Source: Pseudomonas sp. WS 5079 (GTDB lineage Bacteria; Pseudomonadota; Gammaproteobacteria; Pseudomonadales; Pseudomonadaceae). Taken from it: a stretch of DNA of 64,000 nucleotides. Every line of letters begins with the position of its first letter. Position 1 is the stretch's first letter. The stretch spans positions 248,001 to 312,000 of the forward strand of contig NZ_JAAQWN010000001.1 in assembly GCF_012985465.1 (NCBI RefSeq), read 5' to 3'. The notes under the pieces were generated by a model, which worked only from the letters and a program-made list of their open reading frames with translations, ran no database searches and was not told the DNA's origin. Below, in pieces: positions 25,147 to 33,263 of this stretch. The translations under genes and the position numbers were made by a program.

Positions 25147-25564
25147 CAGGGTGTTTATGAGTTTTTTTGGGTCGCAGGAAATGAACGGGGCAACACAGGA
25201 TTCGCGGCTTTTGTGAGTTCTACCGAAGAAGGCGAAGTGGTACGCAGGCAAGTGCTGCGCCTTGAGCCTGGGACGAGCGTTAATGTAGGTCGCGATTACA
25301 GCGAATCGGCGAGGACTGGAGTTAACGCGGATCGCTGCAACGCCCGACGGGCACGAGAACGACGAATTGACGCTGGATATGGGGGCGGACGCAGCGACGA
25401 ACCTGAATCGCCTGGGCGGAAAAACGCCACTGACGCCGATAAAAGGATCACGTAACGTTCCGCTAGGTCAGGGAAGAGGCGGCCACCGGGGTTAAAGCGG
25501 AGTCGATAGGTGCCGCTTTGGAGATAACGCTTGCCACTGATTTTCAACATCAGCGGCCGGGCTT

Positions 25565-26197
25565 TCAGTTGGACTCCTCAGCCACGTTAATCAGGCGAAG
25601 GCATACGGAGGTAACATCACGAGCAAATTGCTCACAGTCGGTGCCCTCATTAGCGATCGCATCATCGGTGACCCCATGCACGCCGGCATAGATTATCAAG
25701 GCCGTGATTCGGGGCTGATCAAATCGCCAGGTGCCTGCTTCGTTGCCTCCCAGCAGAATGTCTTGCAACTGTTCCAGGATGGCATTTTTTTCTTGATTGC
25801 TACGATTATGGTGATGGTGGTTTGTGTAAACGATGTCGTGCGTTCTATACGTTTCGACATAGGCAATAACGTTTGTATGGATCCAGGTGCGCAGGCGCGC
25901 CAGCCAATCTCCGGGAGCGCACTTATCCACCTCTTCCTCAAGACGACGCAGGAACTGCGCGGTGTAACGTTGCCCCATCGCTTCAAGCAACTCATTTTTG
26001 GAAGAAAAGTAAATATAAAAAGTACCCTTCGCTACCTGCGCCAGTTCGGCGATCCCGTCAATGGTAGTGGCTTCGACGCCCTGCGCTAAAAACAGCGTTT
26101 CTGCGGCGGCCATCAATTCATCGAGGCGTATGTGCGCAGGCTTGGTTCGCGGCGTTTTCGAGGTAGGTGGCTCGACTTGGCTTTTCTTATATTTCAT
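25565..26197 (-). CDS. TetR/AcrR-family transcriptional repressor
   Basis: This 210-aa regulator has a Lys-rich tail (residues 1-25) and a TetR-type helix-turn-helix at about 30-75. Key elements are ETLFLAQGVEATTIDGIAE, then AQVAKGTFYIYFSSKNELLEAM. The C-terminal ligand domain is diverse, as usual. It is read toward the biosynthetic operon and divergently from the exporter gene. The palindromes TGACTG-N5-CAGTCA at three island promoters, with a weaker copy at 26270-26286 in the tetR-exporter gap, make it the likely local repressor. An obvious inducer would be the metallophore or an intermediate. Confidence 0.9.
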   Translation of the reverse strand: MKYKKSQVEPPTSKTPRTKPAHIRLDELMAAAETLFLAQGVEATTIDGIAELAQVAKGTFYIYFSSKNELLEAMGQRYTAQFLRRLEEEVDKCAPGDWLARLRTWIHTNVIAYVETYRTHDIVYTNHHHHNRSNQEKNAILEQLQDILLGGNEAGTWRFDQPRITALIIYAGVHGVTDDAIANEGTDCEQFARDVTSVCLRLINVAEESN

Positions 26198-26269
26198 CGC
26201 TGTTTGGGGCCCTGCATAAAAGTTGACTGGCTAGGAGAGGAAGAGGCATCTGTACGAGCCTTTCAGCCC

Positions 26270-26286
26270 TGACTATCGGTCGGTCA
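26270..26286. promoter_or_regulatory. Degenerate fourth copy of the TetR-type operator
   Basis: TGACTA-TCGGT-CGGTCA keeps the 6-5-6 spacing of the other three operators, with one change in each half-site. It lies between tetR and the exporter gene, 73 bp upstream of the tetR ATG. It could therefore serve tetR autoregulation or add to repression of the exporter. I see no good -10 for tetR at the matching distance. Confidence 0.5.
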
Positions 26287-26324
26287 ATTGTATCTTGGCG
26301 ACGCCATCAAGCGAAGTCTTCTTA

Positions 26325-26353
26325 TTGACTGACTGTCAGTCAGTGGATAGGAT
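26325..26353 (+). promoter_or_regulatory. Exporter promoter with perfect 17-bp palindromic operator
   Basis: TTGACT (26325-26330) and TAGGAT (26348-26353) are 17 bp apart. The spacer contains TGACTGACTGTCAGTCA (26326-26342), a perfect palindrome around its central T. Bases 26335-26353 are identical to 8413-8431 at the receptor promoter. The exporter ATG is 33 bp downstream of the -10. Confidence 0.85.
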
Positions 26354-26386
26354 CAAGGTAAGTTCCTTAACGTAAATTGGACTCCG

Positions 26387-27871
26387 ATGCGCAAATATCG
26401 AATTCACGCCTTGGTCGCTGCCGCCTATCTCGGAACATTTCTCGCGACGCTGGACATCAGCATCGTCAACGTCGCACTGCCTACCCTTCAGACAGCGTTA
26501 CAAACTGACTTGGCGGGTCTTCAATGGGTCGTCAACATCTATGCAGTCGCATTGTCCGCGGTGATGCTATCTGCCGGACCTCTTGGTGATCGCTATGGGC
26601 ACAAACGGGTTTGGCTTGGTAGCGTTTTGCTCTTTGTGGTTGGATCGGTCATCTGCTCGCTGGCTAGCCAACTGCCGATGCTTTTGTGGGGGCGAGCTGT
26701 CCAAGGCGTTGCCGGCGCTATGCTTATACCGGGGGCAATGCCGATTCTGGCTCACGCATTCCCTGATCCCGGCCAGCGGGCGCGGGCGATTGGCGGGTGG
26801 TCCGCTTTTAGCGCACTCGCGTTGATTTGCGGGCCGTTAGTGGGGGGGATATTGGTCGAGCGTGTCGGGTGGCAGAGCATTTTCCTGGTCAATGTCCCGC
26901 TTGGCATTCTGGCAACTGTGCTGGGTGCGTATGGTATTCCCGAGCGCAAGCATCTCGATCACGCGGCGTTCGATCCAGCAGGGCAGGCGCTTAGCATGCT
27001 ATGGCTGGGGGCCCTCAGCTATGGCCTCATTGGAATCGGGGAACATGGCAGTTCGCCCGATAGGGTTTTAATCCCTTTGCTTACTGCCGCAGTGGGCTTC
27101 ATCGCATTCGTATGGGTTGAGTTGCGCGTCAAACGGCCTCTGTTTCCGATCAAATTATTCCGTAGTCGCCCGCTGGTGCTGGCCAATCTGGCGTCGTTTA
27201 TTCTCGGCTTCTCCAGTTACAGCAGCCTCTTCTTTTTGTCCCTTTTTCTCCAGCAAGTACAGGGGAGCAGCCCGGAGATTACTGGTTGGAAACTAATGCC
27301 GCAGTTCGTCATGATGGCACTGGCCTCCTTGTTTTTCGGGCGATTCGTGGCGCGGTTCTCGATGAAGTTCCTGATGGTCACAGGTTATGCGCTGATAGGT
27401 CTGGCCTTGTGCGCCATGGTCGTTTTCAATCCATGGACTCCCTATCTCGGGATTGGATTGATCCTTGCCGTACTGGGTTTTGGAACAGGGTTATCAGTAC
27501 CCGCAACCGGCATGATGGTCATGGGCTGCGTCCCGCCTGAACGTGCCGGCATTGCATCCGCGACAATGAACGCCTTGAGGCAGACCGGAATGGCTTTGGG
27601 AATCGCTATTTTAGGTAGCACCATGAGTGTTTATGCGGTCAATAGGCTTACTGTTGAAATACAAGACAGTGGGCCAAGTCATGGAGCTTATTTGGCTCGA
27701 CGAGCGATAGTGGACCATGTTTTTCCGTCGACTCAGCCCTGGATTGTCGATCTTTACAGGTCAGCGATGGCGGGTGGCTTTGGTCTCGTCATGATCTGCG
27801 CAGGCCTGGCATGCCTGGCGATATCAGGTCTGCTGTTTTTCTTTTTTACTCATAGGCCTGCGGATGCTTGA
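26387..27871 (+). CDS. MFS exporter, DHA2 (EmrB/QacA, 14-helix) family
   Basis: This 494-aa inner-membrane antiporter begins with the TM1 motif TLDISIVNVALPTLQTAL and has motif A GPLGDRYGHKRVWLG between TM2 and TM3. The antiporter motif C region is ALALICGPLVGGILV. Fourteen hydrophobic segments and the length fit DHA2. It is transcribed from a promoter carrying the same operator as the biosynthesis and uptake operons, so it is likely the metallophore exporter. Resistance to other compounds is possible. No membrane-fusion partner is nearby, so export would be to the periplasm unless a housekeeping partner joins. Confidence 0.9.
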   Translation: MRKYRIHALVAAAYLGTFLATLDISIVNVALPTLQTALQTDLAGLQWVVNIYAVALSAVMLSAGPLGDRYGHKRVWLGSVLLFVVGSVICSLASQLPMLLWGRAVQGVAGAMLIPGAMPILAHAFPDPGQRARAIGGWSAFSALALICGPLVGGILVERVGWQSIFLVNVPLGILATVLGAYGIPERKHLDHAAFDPAGQALSMLWLGALSYGLIGIGEHGSSPDRVLIPLLTAAVGFIAFVWVELRVKRPLFPIKLFRSRPLVLANLASFILGFSSYSSLFFLSLFLQQVQGSSPEITGWKLMPQFVMMALASLFFGRFVARFSMKFLMVTGYALIGLALCAMVVFNPWTPYLGIGLILAVLGFGTGLSVPATGMMVMGCVPPERAGIASATMNALRQTGMALGIAILGSTMSVYAVNRLTVEIQDSGPSHGAYLARRAIVDHVFPSTQPWIVDLYRSAMAGGFGLVMICAGLACLAISGLLFFFFTHRPADA

Positions 27872-28203
27872 ACTCGTGGCGCGGGGGGGCTATTAGAAAC
27901 AGAAACTTACGAACGCCCCTGCGCAAAACGCCAGAAAGCCGTGTGTTCAGTTTGTACCGGATCTGCCCTGCTGACTTTCGCGATAACGAGACTTATCTGA
28001 GTAACCTGCACAGCTCCCACGCCTCTTCAGATGTCCGTTAAGTCTTTCGGTAAGTAAACCGGTGAGACGAACACCCAGCCTTTGCCTTCTTCACCCACCA
28101 CGCGGATTCTATGTGGCTCGCGTAACAGAACCAAGGCTTGCTCAGGCAACGGCACTATGTGTTTGCTTTTGTCCAGGTGTTTGGTCTTGCTCACCACATA
28201 ACG
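27872..28203. other. 332-bp gap between the exporter and the integrase remnant
   Basis: No gene, clear terminator or repeat is visible here. The base composition is intermediate and the frames are broken, which is consistent with junction or remnant DNA at the right edge of the acquired island. I did not find an obvious direct repeat shared with the left edge (8283-8400), but that search was by eye only. Confidence 0.4.
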
Positions 28204-28753
28204 CTAATCGGCGCCCACCCAGTCGACATCTTCCCAGCGCATCTGAACCAGTTCGCCTGGGCGGACCGGTAACATGACCAGCAGGCGCATTGCGGCGGCA
28301 ACGCTGCCGTCGTTGCAGTCATCAAGGCGTAGAAGAAACCTGCCTAGATCGGCCGGCCGTTCGATCGCCGGATTGCTGGTGACGACATGGCGGATCTTCA
28401 ATTCCTCAATGTTGCTGAGCGCTACGTTGCGGTCAATCCAGCCGCGCCCTTCAGCAAACCCCAGGACGGCGCGGATGATGGTGCGCACACGCCGGGCCAT
28501 CGCCAGTGTGCGCTGGCGGCGCAGCTCGGTAATGATCGCGGCGTGCACCGCGGGCAATGTCGCGCGCCTATTTGAGACCAATGTAGGGATAAGCGCCGAT
28601 GGAGAAGCGGTTTTCCTTTCCATGCAGGCGATACTTCAGTCGCCAAACCTTGGAAGGGGATTTGCCGACCTTGCTCGACGTCCTTACCGCCAAGTAGAGC
28701 CCAGGGACTTCGCCATCGGCGTGTTTGCCGGGTTCGGTCAGCAAGCGGATCAA
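28204..28753 (-). pseudogene. Degraded tyrosine integrase (DUF4102/P4 type)
   Basis: Two out-of-frame pieces remain on the minus strand. The upstream piece (28568-28753) is the arm-type DNA-binding domain: EPGKHADGEVPGLYLAV, then VWRLKYRLHGKENRFSIGAYP. The second (28204-28623) has core-binding sequence (RRVRTIIRAVLGFAEGRGW) and the first catalytic box with its Arg in LPVRPGELVQMRWEDVDW, then stops. The later R-H-x-x-R-Y residues are gone, and the middle is frameshifted or deleted. An in-frame stop lies just above the first piece and no ATG is present. Such integrases insert islands, so this is a relic at the edge of the metallophore region. Confidence 0.82.
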
Positions 28754-28951
28754 GGCATCGCTGAGTTTTCGTTTGAAAACAACCGCATTATCTGGAGCGT
28801 CGGTGGGGGCATCCTTTTAAGGAGCCGGAATTTGCCCCCAGTTATGCCCCATGAGTCGTGGAATCCATCGGATTTAGACAGACGGAAGTAGACTTAAATT
28901 ATCAATAAGTCGTTGTTATAAAACGCTTTTATGGAGTTTAGTGGAATTGCA

Positions 28952-29866
28952 TTACAGGCTATCGGGGTCGCCAAAGAACATCTGAATCCGCGACCGCAAC
29001 CACCGCTCCCCCGGATCATTATCCTGGGAGCCGCGCCACGCCATGTGCAGTTCAAAGCTGCGCACCGGCAACGGCGGGTCTTCGGCGCGCAGGCCGCCGG
29101 CGGCGGTCAGGGCTTCGGCGGTGTAGTCGGGGACGGTCGCCAGGATGTCGGTGCCGGCCAGTAGGGTGCCCAGGCCGTTGAATTGCGGGACCGCGAGCAC
29201 CACATGGCGTTTGCGGTCAAGTTTCTCCAGCTCTTCATCAATAAACCCGCTGAGATCGCCGGCAAACGAGACCAGGGCGTGGGGGCGGGCGCAGAAGTCG
29301 TCCAGGCTCAGGGCGCCGGGTACGCTGTCGGCGCGCAGCAGTTTGGGCAGGCTGCGGCGCAGCAGTTTGCGCTTGGCGTTGGCCGGCAGGTCGGCGGTGT
29401 AGCTGACGCCAATGGAGATCTCCCCGGACGCCAGCAGGCCCGGCATCAGGATGTAGTTGACGCGACGGATTACCAGCACGATGCCCGGCGCTTCGGCGCG
29501 CAGGCGCTTGAGCAGTGGCGGCAGCAGGGCGAACTCGACGTCGTCCGACAGGCCGATGCGAAACACTGCGGTGCTGGTGGCCGGGTCGAACTCGGCGGCG
29601 CGGCTGACGGCGGTGGAAATCGAATCCAGGGCCGGCGACAGCAGGGCGAAAATCTCCACTGCTCGGGCCGTGGGCTCCATGCTGCGCCCGGTCCGCACAA
29701 ACAGCGGGTCATCGAACAGCCCGCGCAAGCGCGACAAGGCAGCGCTGATGGCCGGCTGGCCGAGGAACAATTTCTCGGCCGCGCGGGTCACACTGCGCTC
29801 ATGCATCAAGGTTTCGAATACGATCAACAGGTTCAGGTCGACACGACGCAGGTCGTTACGGTTCAT
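28952..29866 (-). CDS. LysR-family transcriptional regulator
   Basis: This 304-aa regulator begins with MNRNDLRRVDLNLLIVFETL. The winged helix-turn-helix is at about 5-65 (SVTRAAEKLFLGQPAISAALSRLR, FVRTGRSMEPT), and a two-lobed effector domain follows. ATG 29866 has AGGA 8 bp upstream; the open frame runs 15 codons further up without a better site. It is divergent from the dehydrogenase gene at 30114, its probable target, with 247 bp between them. The N-terminal sequence resembles the NodD/NahR/LinR subgroup, which often respond to aromatic compounds. Confidence 0.92.
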   Translation of the reverse strand: MNRNDLRRVDLNLLIVFETLMHERSVTRAAEKLFLGQPAISAALSRLRGLFDDPLFVRTGRSMEPTARAVEIFALLSPALDSISTAVSRAAEFDPATSTAVFRIGLSDDVEFALLPPLLKRLRAEAPGIVLVIRRVNYILMPGLLASGEISIGVSYTADLPANAKRKLLRRSLPKLLRADSVPGALSLDDFCARPHALVSFAGDLSGFIDEELEKLDRKRHVVLAVPQFNGLGTLLAGTDILATVPDYTAEALTAAGGLRAEDPPLPVRSFELHMAWRGSQDNDPGERWLRSRIQMFFGDPDSL

Positions 29867-30113
29867 CTTGTGTCCTGGCAGATTCAGCGAACTTGACGTG
29901 AACGGCCACATGATAACAATGGCCGGCGTGAATCTTACGGGGAAAGGCTGGTACTCTGCACCGGCTAATTCAGATTTCCTACGCTGCCTGGTGTTTTTTC
30001 CTAGGCGGTGGAATCAATGACAGACATGACGACTATTAATGGCGACCGGTGGCCTTGCCCCGAAAGCCCAGATAAAGTTCATGGCATTAGAGGTTACTTT
30101 GGCGAGGTTTGCG

Positions 30114-31136
30114 ATGTCCCGCACGATCCGTTTTCACAAGTTTGGTCCGGCCGAGGTGCTCAAGTGCGAAGAGCATGAAGCCACGTTGCCCGCACCGGGC
30201 GAAGTGCAGGTGCGTGTCGAGGCGATTGGCATCAGTTGGTACGACATTCTCTGGCGCCAGAACCTGGCGTCGTCCCACGCCCGGCTGCCTTCGGGCCTTG
30301 GTCATGAAATGGCCGGGGTGGTCGTGGCGTTGGGCGAGGGCGTCGAGGACCTGGCGGTGGGCGACAAGGTCGCTAGCTTCCCGGCCGAAAGCCCCAATGA
30401 TTACCCGGTATATGGCGAGTTGATTGTGCTGCCCCGTTCGGCCCTGACCCGTTACCCGGACGTATTGAGCCCGGTGCAGGCCAGCGTGCATTACACGCCA
30501 CTGTTGATTGCCTACTTTGCCTATATCGACCTGGCGCGGGCCAAGCCTGGGCAGTTCGCCCTGGTCACCGATGCCAGCCATTGTGCCGGGCCTTCGTTCG
30601 TGCAATTGGGCAAGGCCCTGGGGGTGCGGGTGATCGCGGCCACCAAATCACCGGACGAGCGCGAGTACCTGCTGTCCCTGGGCGCCGAAAAGGTCATCGT
30701 CACTGAAGAGCAGGACTTGCTGATGCAAATCAACAAGTTCACCGATGGGCGCGGCGTGGATGTGGTGTTCGACGGCCTGGGTGGCCCGCAGATGTCGCTG
30801 CTGGGCGATGTGCTCGCGCCACGTGGCAGCCTGGTGTTGTATGGCCTGCAAGGCGGCAACCAGACGCCATTCCCGGCCTGCGCCGCGTTCCAGAAGAACA
30901 TCCAGTTCTTTGTGCACTGCATCGGCAACTTCACTGGCAAGCCGGAGCTGGGCATCGCCCAGGACCAGGCTGCGCTGCAACGGGCGCTACGTGAGATCAA
31001 CCAATTGACTGCCGACGGGCTGCTGATACCCCTCAAGACCCGGGTATTTGCTTTCAGCGAATTTGTCGATGCACACCGCTATATGGACGAATGCCCATGT
31101 CGCGAGCGGGTGGCGTTGCAGGTTGAAGCCGTTTGA
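30114..31136 (+). CDS. Zinc-free alcohol dehydrogenase/quinone oxidoreductase-like (MDR family)
   Basis: This 340-aa medium-chain dehydrogenase/reductase starts MSRTIRFHKFGPAEVLKCEE, a quinone-reductase-type opening. The catalytic-domain sequence GLGHEMAGVVVALGEGVEDL follows. The coenzyme domain has GRGVDVVFDGLGGPQM and a degenerate Rossmann loop (VTDASHCAGPSFVQLGKALG). The structural-zinc cysteines are missing, so it is probably an NADPH-dependent reductase of quinones or enones. ATG 30114 has GAGG about 7 bp upstream. It is likely controlled by the divergent LysR protein. Confidence 0.87.
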   Translation: MSRTIRFHKFGPAEVLKCEEHEATLPAPGEVQVRVEAIGISWYDILWRQNLASSHARLPSGLGHEMAGVVVALGEGVEDLAVGDKVASFPAESPNDYPVYGELIVLPRSALTRYPDVLSPVQASVHYTPLLIAYFAYIDLARAKPGQFALVTDASHCAGPSFVQLGKALGVRVIAATKSPDEREYLLSLGAEKVIVTEEQDLLMQINKFTDGRGVDVVFDGLGGPQMSLLGDVLAPRGSLVLYGLQGGNQTPFPACAAFQKNIQFFVHCIGNFTGKPELGIAQDQAALQRALREINQLTADGLLIPLKTRVFAFSEFVDAHRYMDECPCRERVALQVEAV

Positions 31137-31825
31137 TCTGTGGGAATGTTCGTAATCGGACATTCCGCCTACGCTGCCCATGGGGCAAATACGCCATTTG
31201 AAAGGACAGTACCTACGCCCTTGGCACCAGGACTGTCACCGGTTCCCCCCTGTAAAACCTGCCTTTTAAGCCGCCGCCGCCCTGAATCCCAGAGCCGCGG
31301 CGTTTTGCGTGGGCCCCGCAACAAGTGCCAAGCTGTTGATCTGCACTGGTTTTTACGCTGAGTCTGTATCTTTTAATCATCAAGCAAGCGCTGATAATTG
31401 CCCGGTCACTTTCATCTCAAGGACTGAGCAATGATTGCAGAAAACAAATCACAACAGCGGTTCGCTGTAACTAGTAAGTCGCCTTGTATGCCGGGCAAAG
31501 GATGTTGGTCGGTAGATAGAGTGCGAACTAAATCCGGTAGTTTCCCTGCGCTGTATATGTCAGACCATTCTTGATTGTCTGAGTTAAATTCCACTAGGAA
31601 GCTGTAAGACCGTTCCTAGGCTGGCCAGCAGGCCGGTGTAGGGGCTTTCTTCAACAGCTGATGGCATCTTCGCAGGGATGTTCCGACTGGCGCTTTGTTG
31701 TGCGGTGCTAACATTTAGCTATCAGCCTTAGTCGCAACAGGCGCCAACTCCAAGCAAACCGCAGGACGGACAGGCACGCCTAACTGCTTGCCCGGAACTG
31801 ACAGTTAACTTCAGGTAGTAAAGCT
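31137..31825. other. 689-bp non-coding, relatively AT-rich region
   Basis: No convincing gene is seen. Just after the dehydrogenase stop is a 10-bp hairpin with a TAAT loop (31143-31166, arms GGAATGTTCG and CGGACATTCC, one G-T pair), perhaps the transcript end. A second inverted repeat, CTAGGAA (31594-31600) and TTCCTAG (31613-31619), encloses 12 bases. A 60-codon minus-strand frame (31412-31594) has no supporting features. The region may hold the promoter for the 469-aa protein gene. Confidence 0.45.
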
Positions 31826-33235
31826 ATGAGCGCTATTCACGAACAAGCCATGAATTATGTTTACCAGCAAGTATTGCAACGCTTACAGGGCTACTTCTCG
31901 CGAGCGGAGCGAACTGCACTTCAATTATTGATTCAGCGGTTGATTGTGGCGGCAGGCGGCATCGAACAGATCGGTGACTACAAAGTATTGGTCGCCCATG
32001 GGGGCGGCAGAGGCAGCAGTTATGCATTGGCCTTCCTGCGTGCCGCCCAATTGACCATCGCCGGCCGGGCGCCGAGGAGTTTCCAGTTGCGCGTCGCAAC
32101 CCTGCGGCATACGGGAATGACGCAAGCCGCGCTGGACAGCATTCATCGTGGCTACAGCGCATTGTTTTTCCATGACGACCCCCGGGTCGAGCTGATGATG
32201 GTGGAAAACCAGGAGGTCTTGCCCTTCAACCACCTGCGTCCGGCTTCGACAACTGGGCAGGATATCGGCCGGCGCAATATGTTGATGGTCGGGCATAGGA
32301 GTTGCGGGGATATTCGCACTAGCCTGTGTAACGACGGCTACTTGTCCCTGGGGGATTTCTATCGGCGCATTACCGCCTGGGACGGTGGGGTACACGCCCT
32401 GGTCAGCAGTGATTCGCCGCGCAAGCAAAACCAATACCTGGCGTGGCTGGTCAAGACTACCCGCGCGGCGGGCATGAAAGGTCACTCTGGCCGGCCCCTG
32501 GCGCTCACCGCCCTGTTTACTCGCATGGACGATTGCAGCGTTGGCTATTACCGCGATGTGTATGGCGAGCACTATGCGGCACAGGATGCATCTTCCAAGG
32601 AAGTGCATCGCCACCTGGCCTACATCGGCGTCGCCGACCTGTTATGCACCGGGGAGCTGGACTGCACCGCATTGCTCAACGATTTCATGGGTTACAAGCA
32701 AGATGAGTTTGCCTTTCAGTTCAGCACCCCGGCCTACGCCAACCCATTGATGATGGCGCACATGCATGGCCTGCACGCCGAAGTGTTGCTGGGCATTGAC
32801 TATCAGCAGGGCGTCAGGGGGTTTATCGAACAGGCCATCGGTTTTATGCGTCGCAAAAGAATCCCCGAACTGCTGATTGCCCAAGCCGGTACTCCGGACG
32901 GGCGCATGCTGGCGACGACCTATGCGCGTGAGTTTTTTGGCCTGGAAGAAAGCCAATTGGTCTGCCTGTTGTTTTCACCGTTTATCCAACAAGGCCAGCG
33001 GCTGGAAGCGTTCTTGCGCCGCTGCCACCCCGGCATGCTGGTGGCGCTGCCCGAACTGCACAAAGCCCTGGAGGGCAAGGCGTCGGCCGAATTGATCCAG
33101 CATTGGATTGTCGATACCAGCGGTTTGCCGCTGGCGTTGTTGCAGCATTTGTACCGCAACGATGTGGCGGCCAATGCCGCCTGCATCAACAGCGAGGAGC
33201 CGGTCACAGGGCCGCACGGCGTGCCAGGACGCTGA
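31826..33235 (+). CDS. Unrecognised 469-aa cytoplasmic protein paired with a MocR regulator
   Basis: I do not recognise a family. There is no signal peptide or membrane helix. Notable pieces are a helical start (VYQQVLQRLQGYFSRAERTA), a glycine-rich VLVAHGGGRGSSYALAFL (about residues 54-71) that could form a phosphate or nucleotide loop, and a histidine/methionine-rich patch MMAHMHGLHAEVLLGID. LMVGHRSCGDIRTSLCND contains two of its few cysteines. The C-terminal third looks like an alpha/beta domain. The next gene, a PLP-binding MocR regulator, starts 28 bp after the stop, so the two are probably an operon and functionally linked, perhaps in amino-acid or vitamin B6-related metabolism. Confidence 0.75.
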   Translation: MSAIHEQAMNYVYQQVLQRLQGYFSRAERTALQLLIQRLIVAAGGIEQIGDYKVLVAHGGGRGSSYALAFLRAAQLTIAGRAPRSFQLRVATLRHTGMTQAALDSIHRGYSALFFHDDPRVELMMVENQEVLPFNHLRPASTTGQDIGRRNMLMVGHRSCGDIRTSLCNDGYLSLGDFYRRITAWDGGVHALVSSDSPRKQNQYLAWLVKTTRAAGMKGHSGRPLALTALFTRMDDCSVGYYRDVYGEHYAAQDASSKEVHRHLAYIGVADLLCTGELDCTALLNDFMGYKQDEFAFQFSTPAYANPLMMAHMHGLHAEVLLGIDYQQGVRGFIEQAIGFMRRKRIPELLIAQAGTPDGRMLATTYAREFFGLEESQLVCLLFSPFIQQGQRLEAFLRRCHPGMLVALPELHKALEGKASAELIQHWIVDTSGLPLALLQHLYRNDVAANAACINSEEPVTGPHGVPGR

Positions 33236-33263
33236 AGGTGGGTGTGCGACGGCAGAAAACGTC

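Larger units (their letters stand above)
25086..25564. other. 479-bp non-coding stretch between the biosynthetic operon and tetR
   Basis: The left end holds the biosynthetic promoter, operator and Fur box (25107-25146). From about 25150 to 25564 I see no convincing gene. Frames of about 80 codons on either strand (25213-25455 plus, 25296-25550 minus) are Arg-rich, lack ribosome sites and resemble nothing I know. This stretch may be a decayed gene remnant. Confidence 0.5.

Noticed and set aside
25213..25550. Overlapping small frames of about 80 codons on both strands
   Set aside because: Arg-rich translations without ribosome sites. They look like chance frames or decayed DNA.
8465..27871. 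Pyochelin, pseudomonine or other salicylate/NRPS siderophore cluster
   Set aside because: There is no salicylate or isochorismate synthase, no condensation or cyclisation domain and no NRPS. The AMP ligase also lacks the ortho-hydroxyl-binding Asn.
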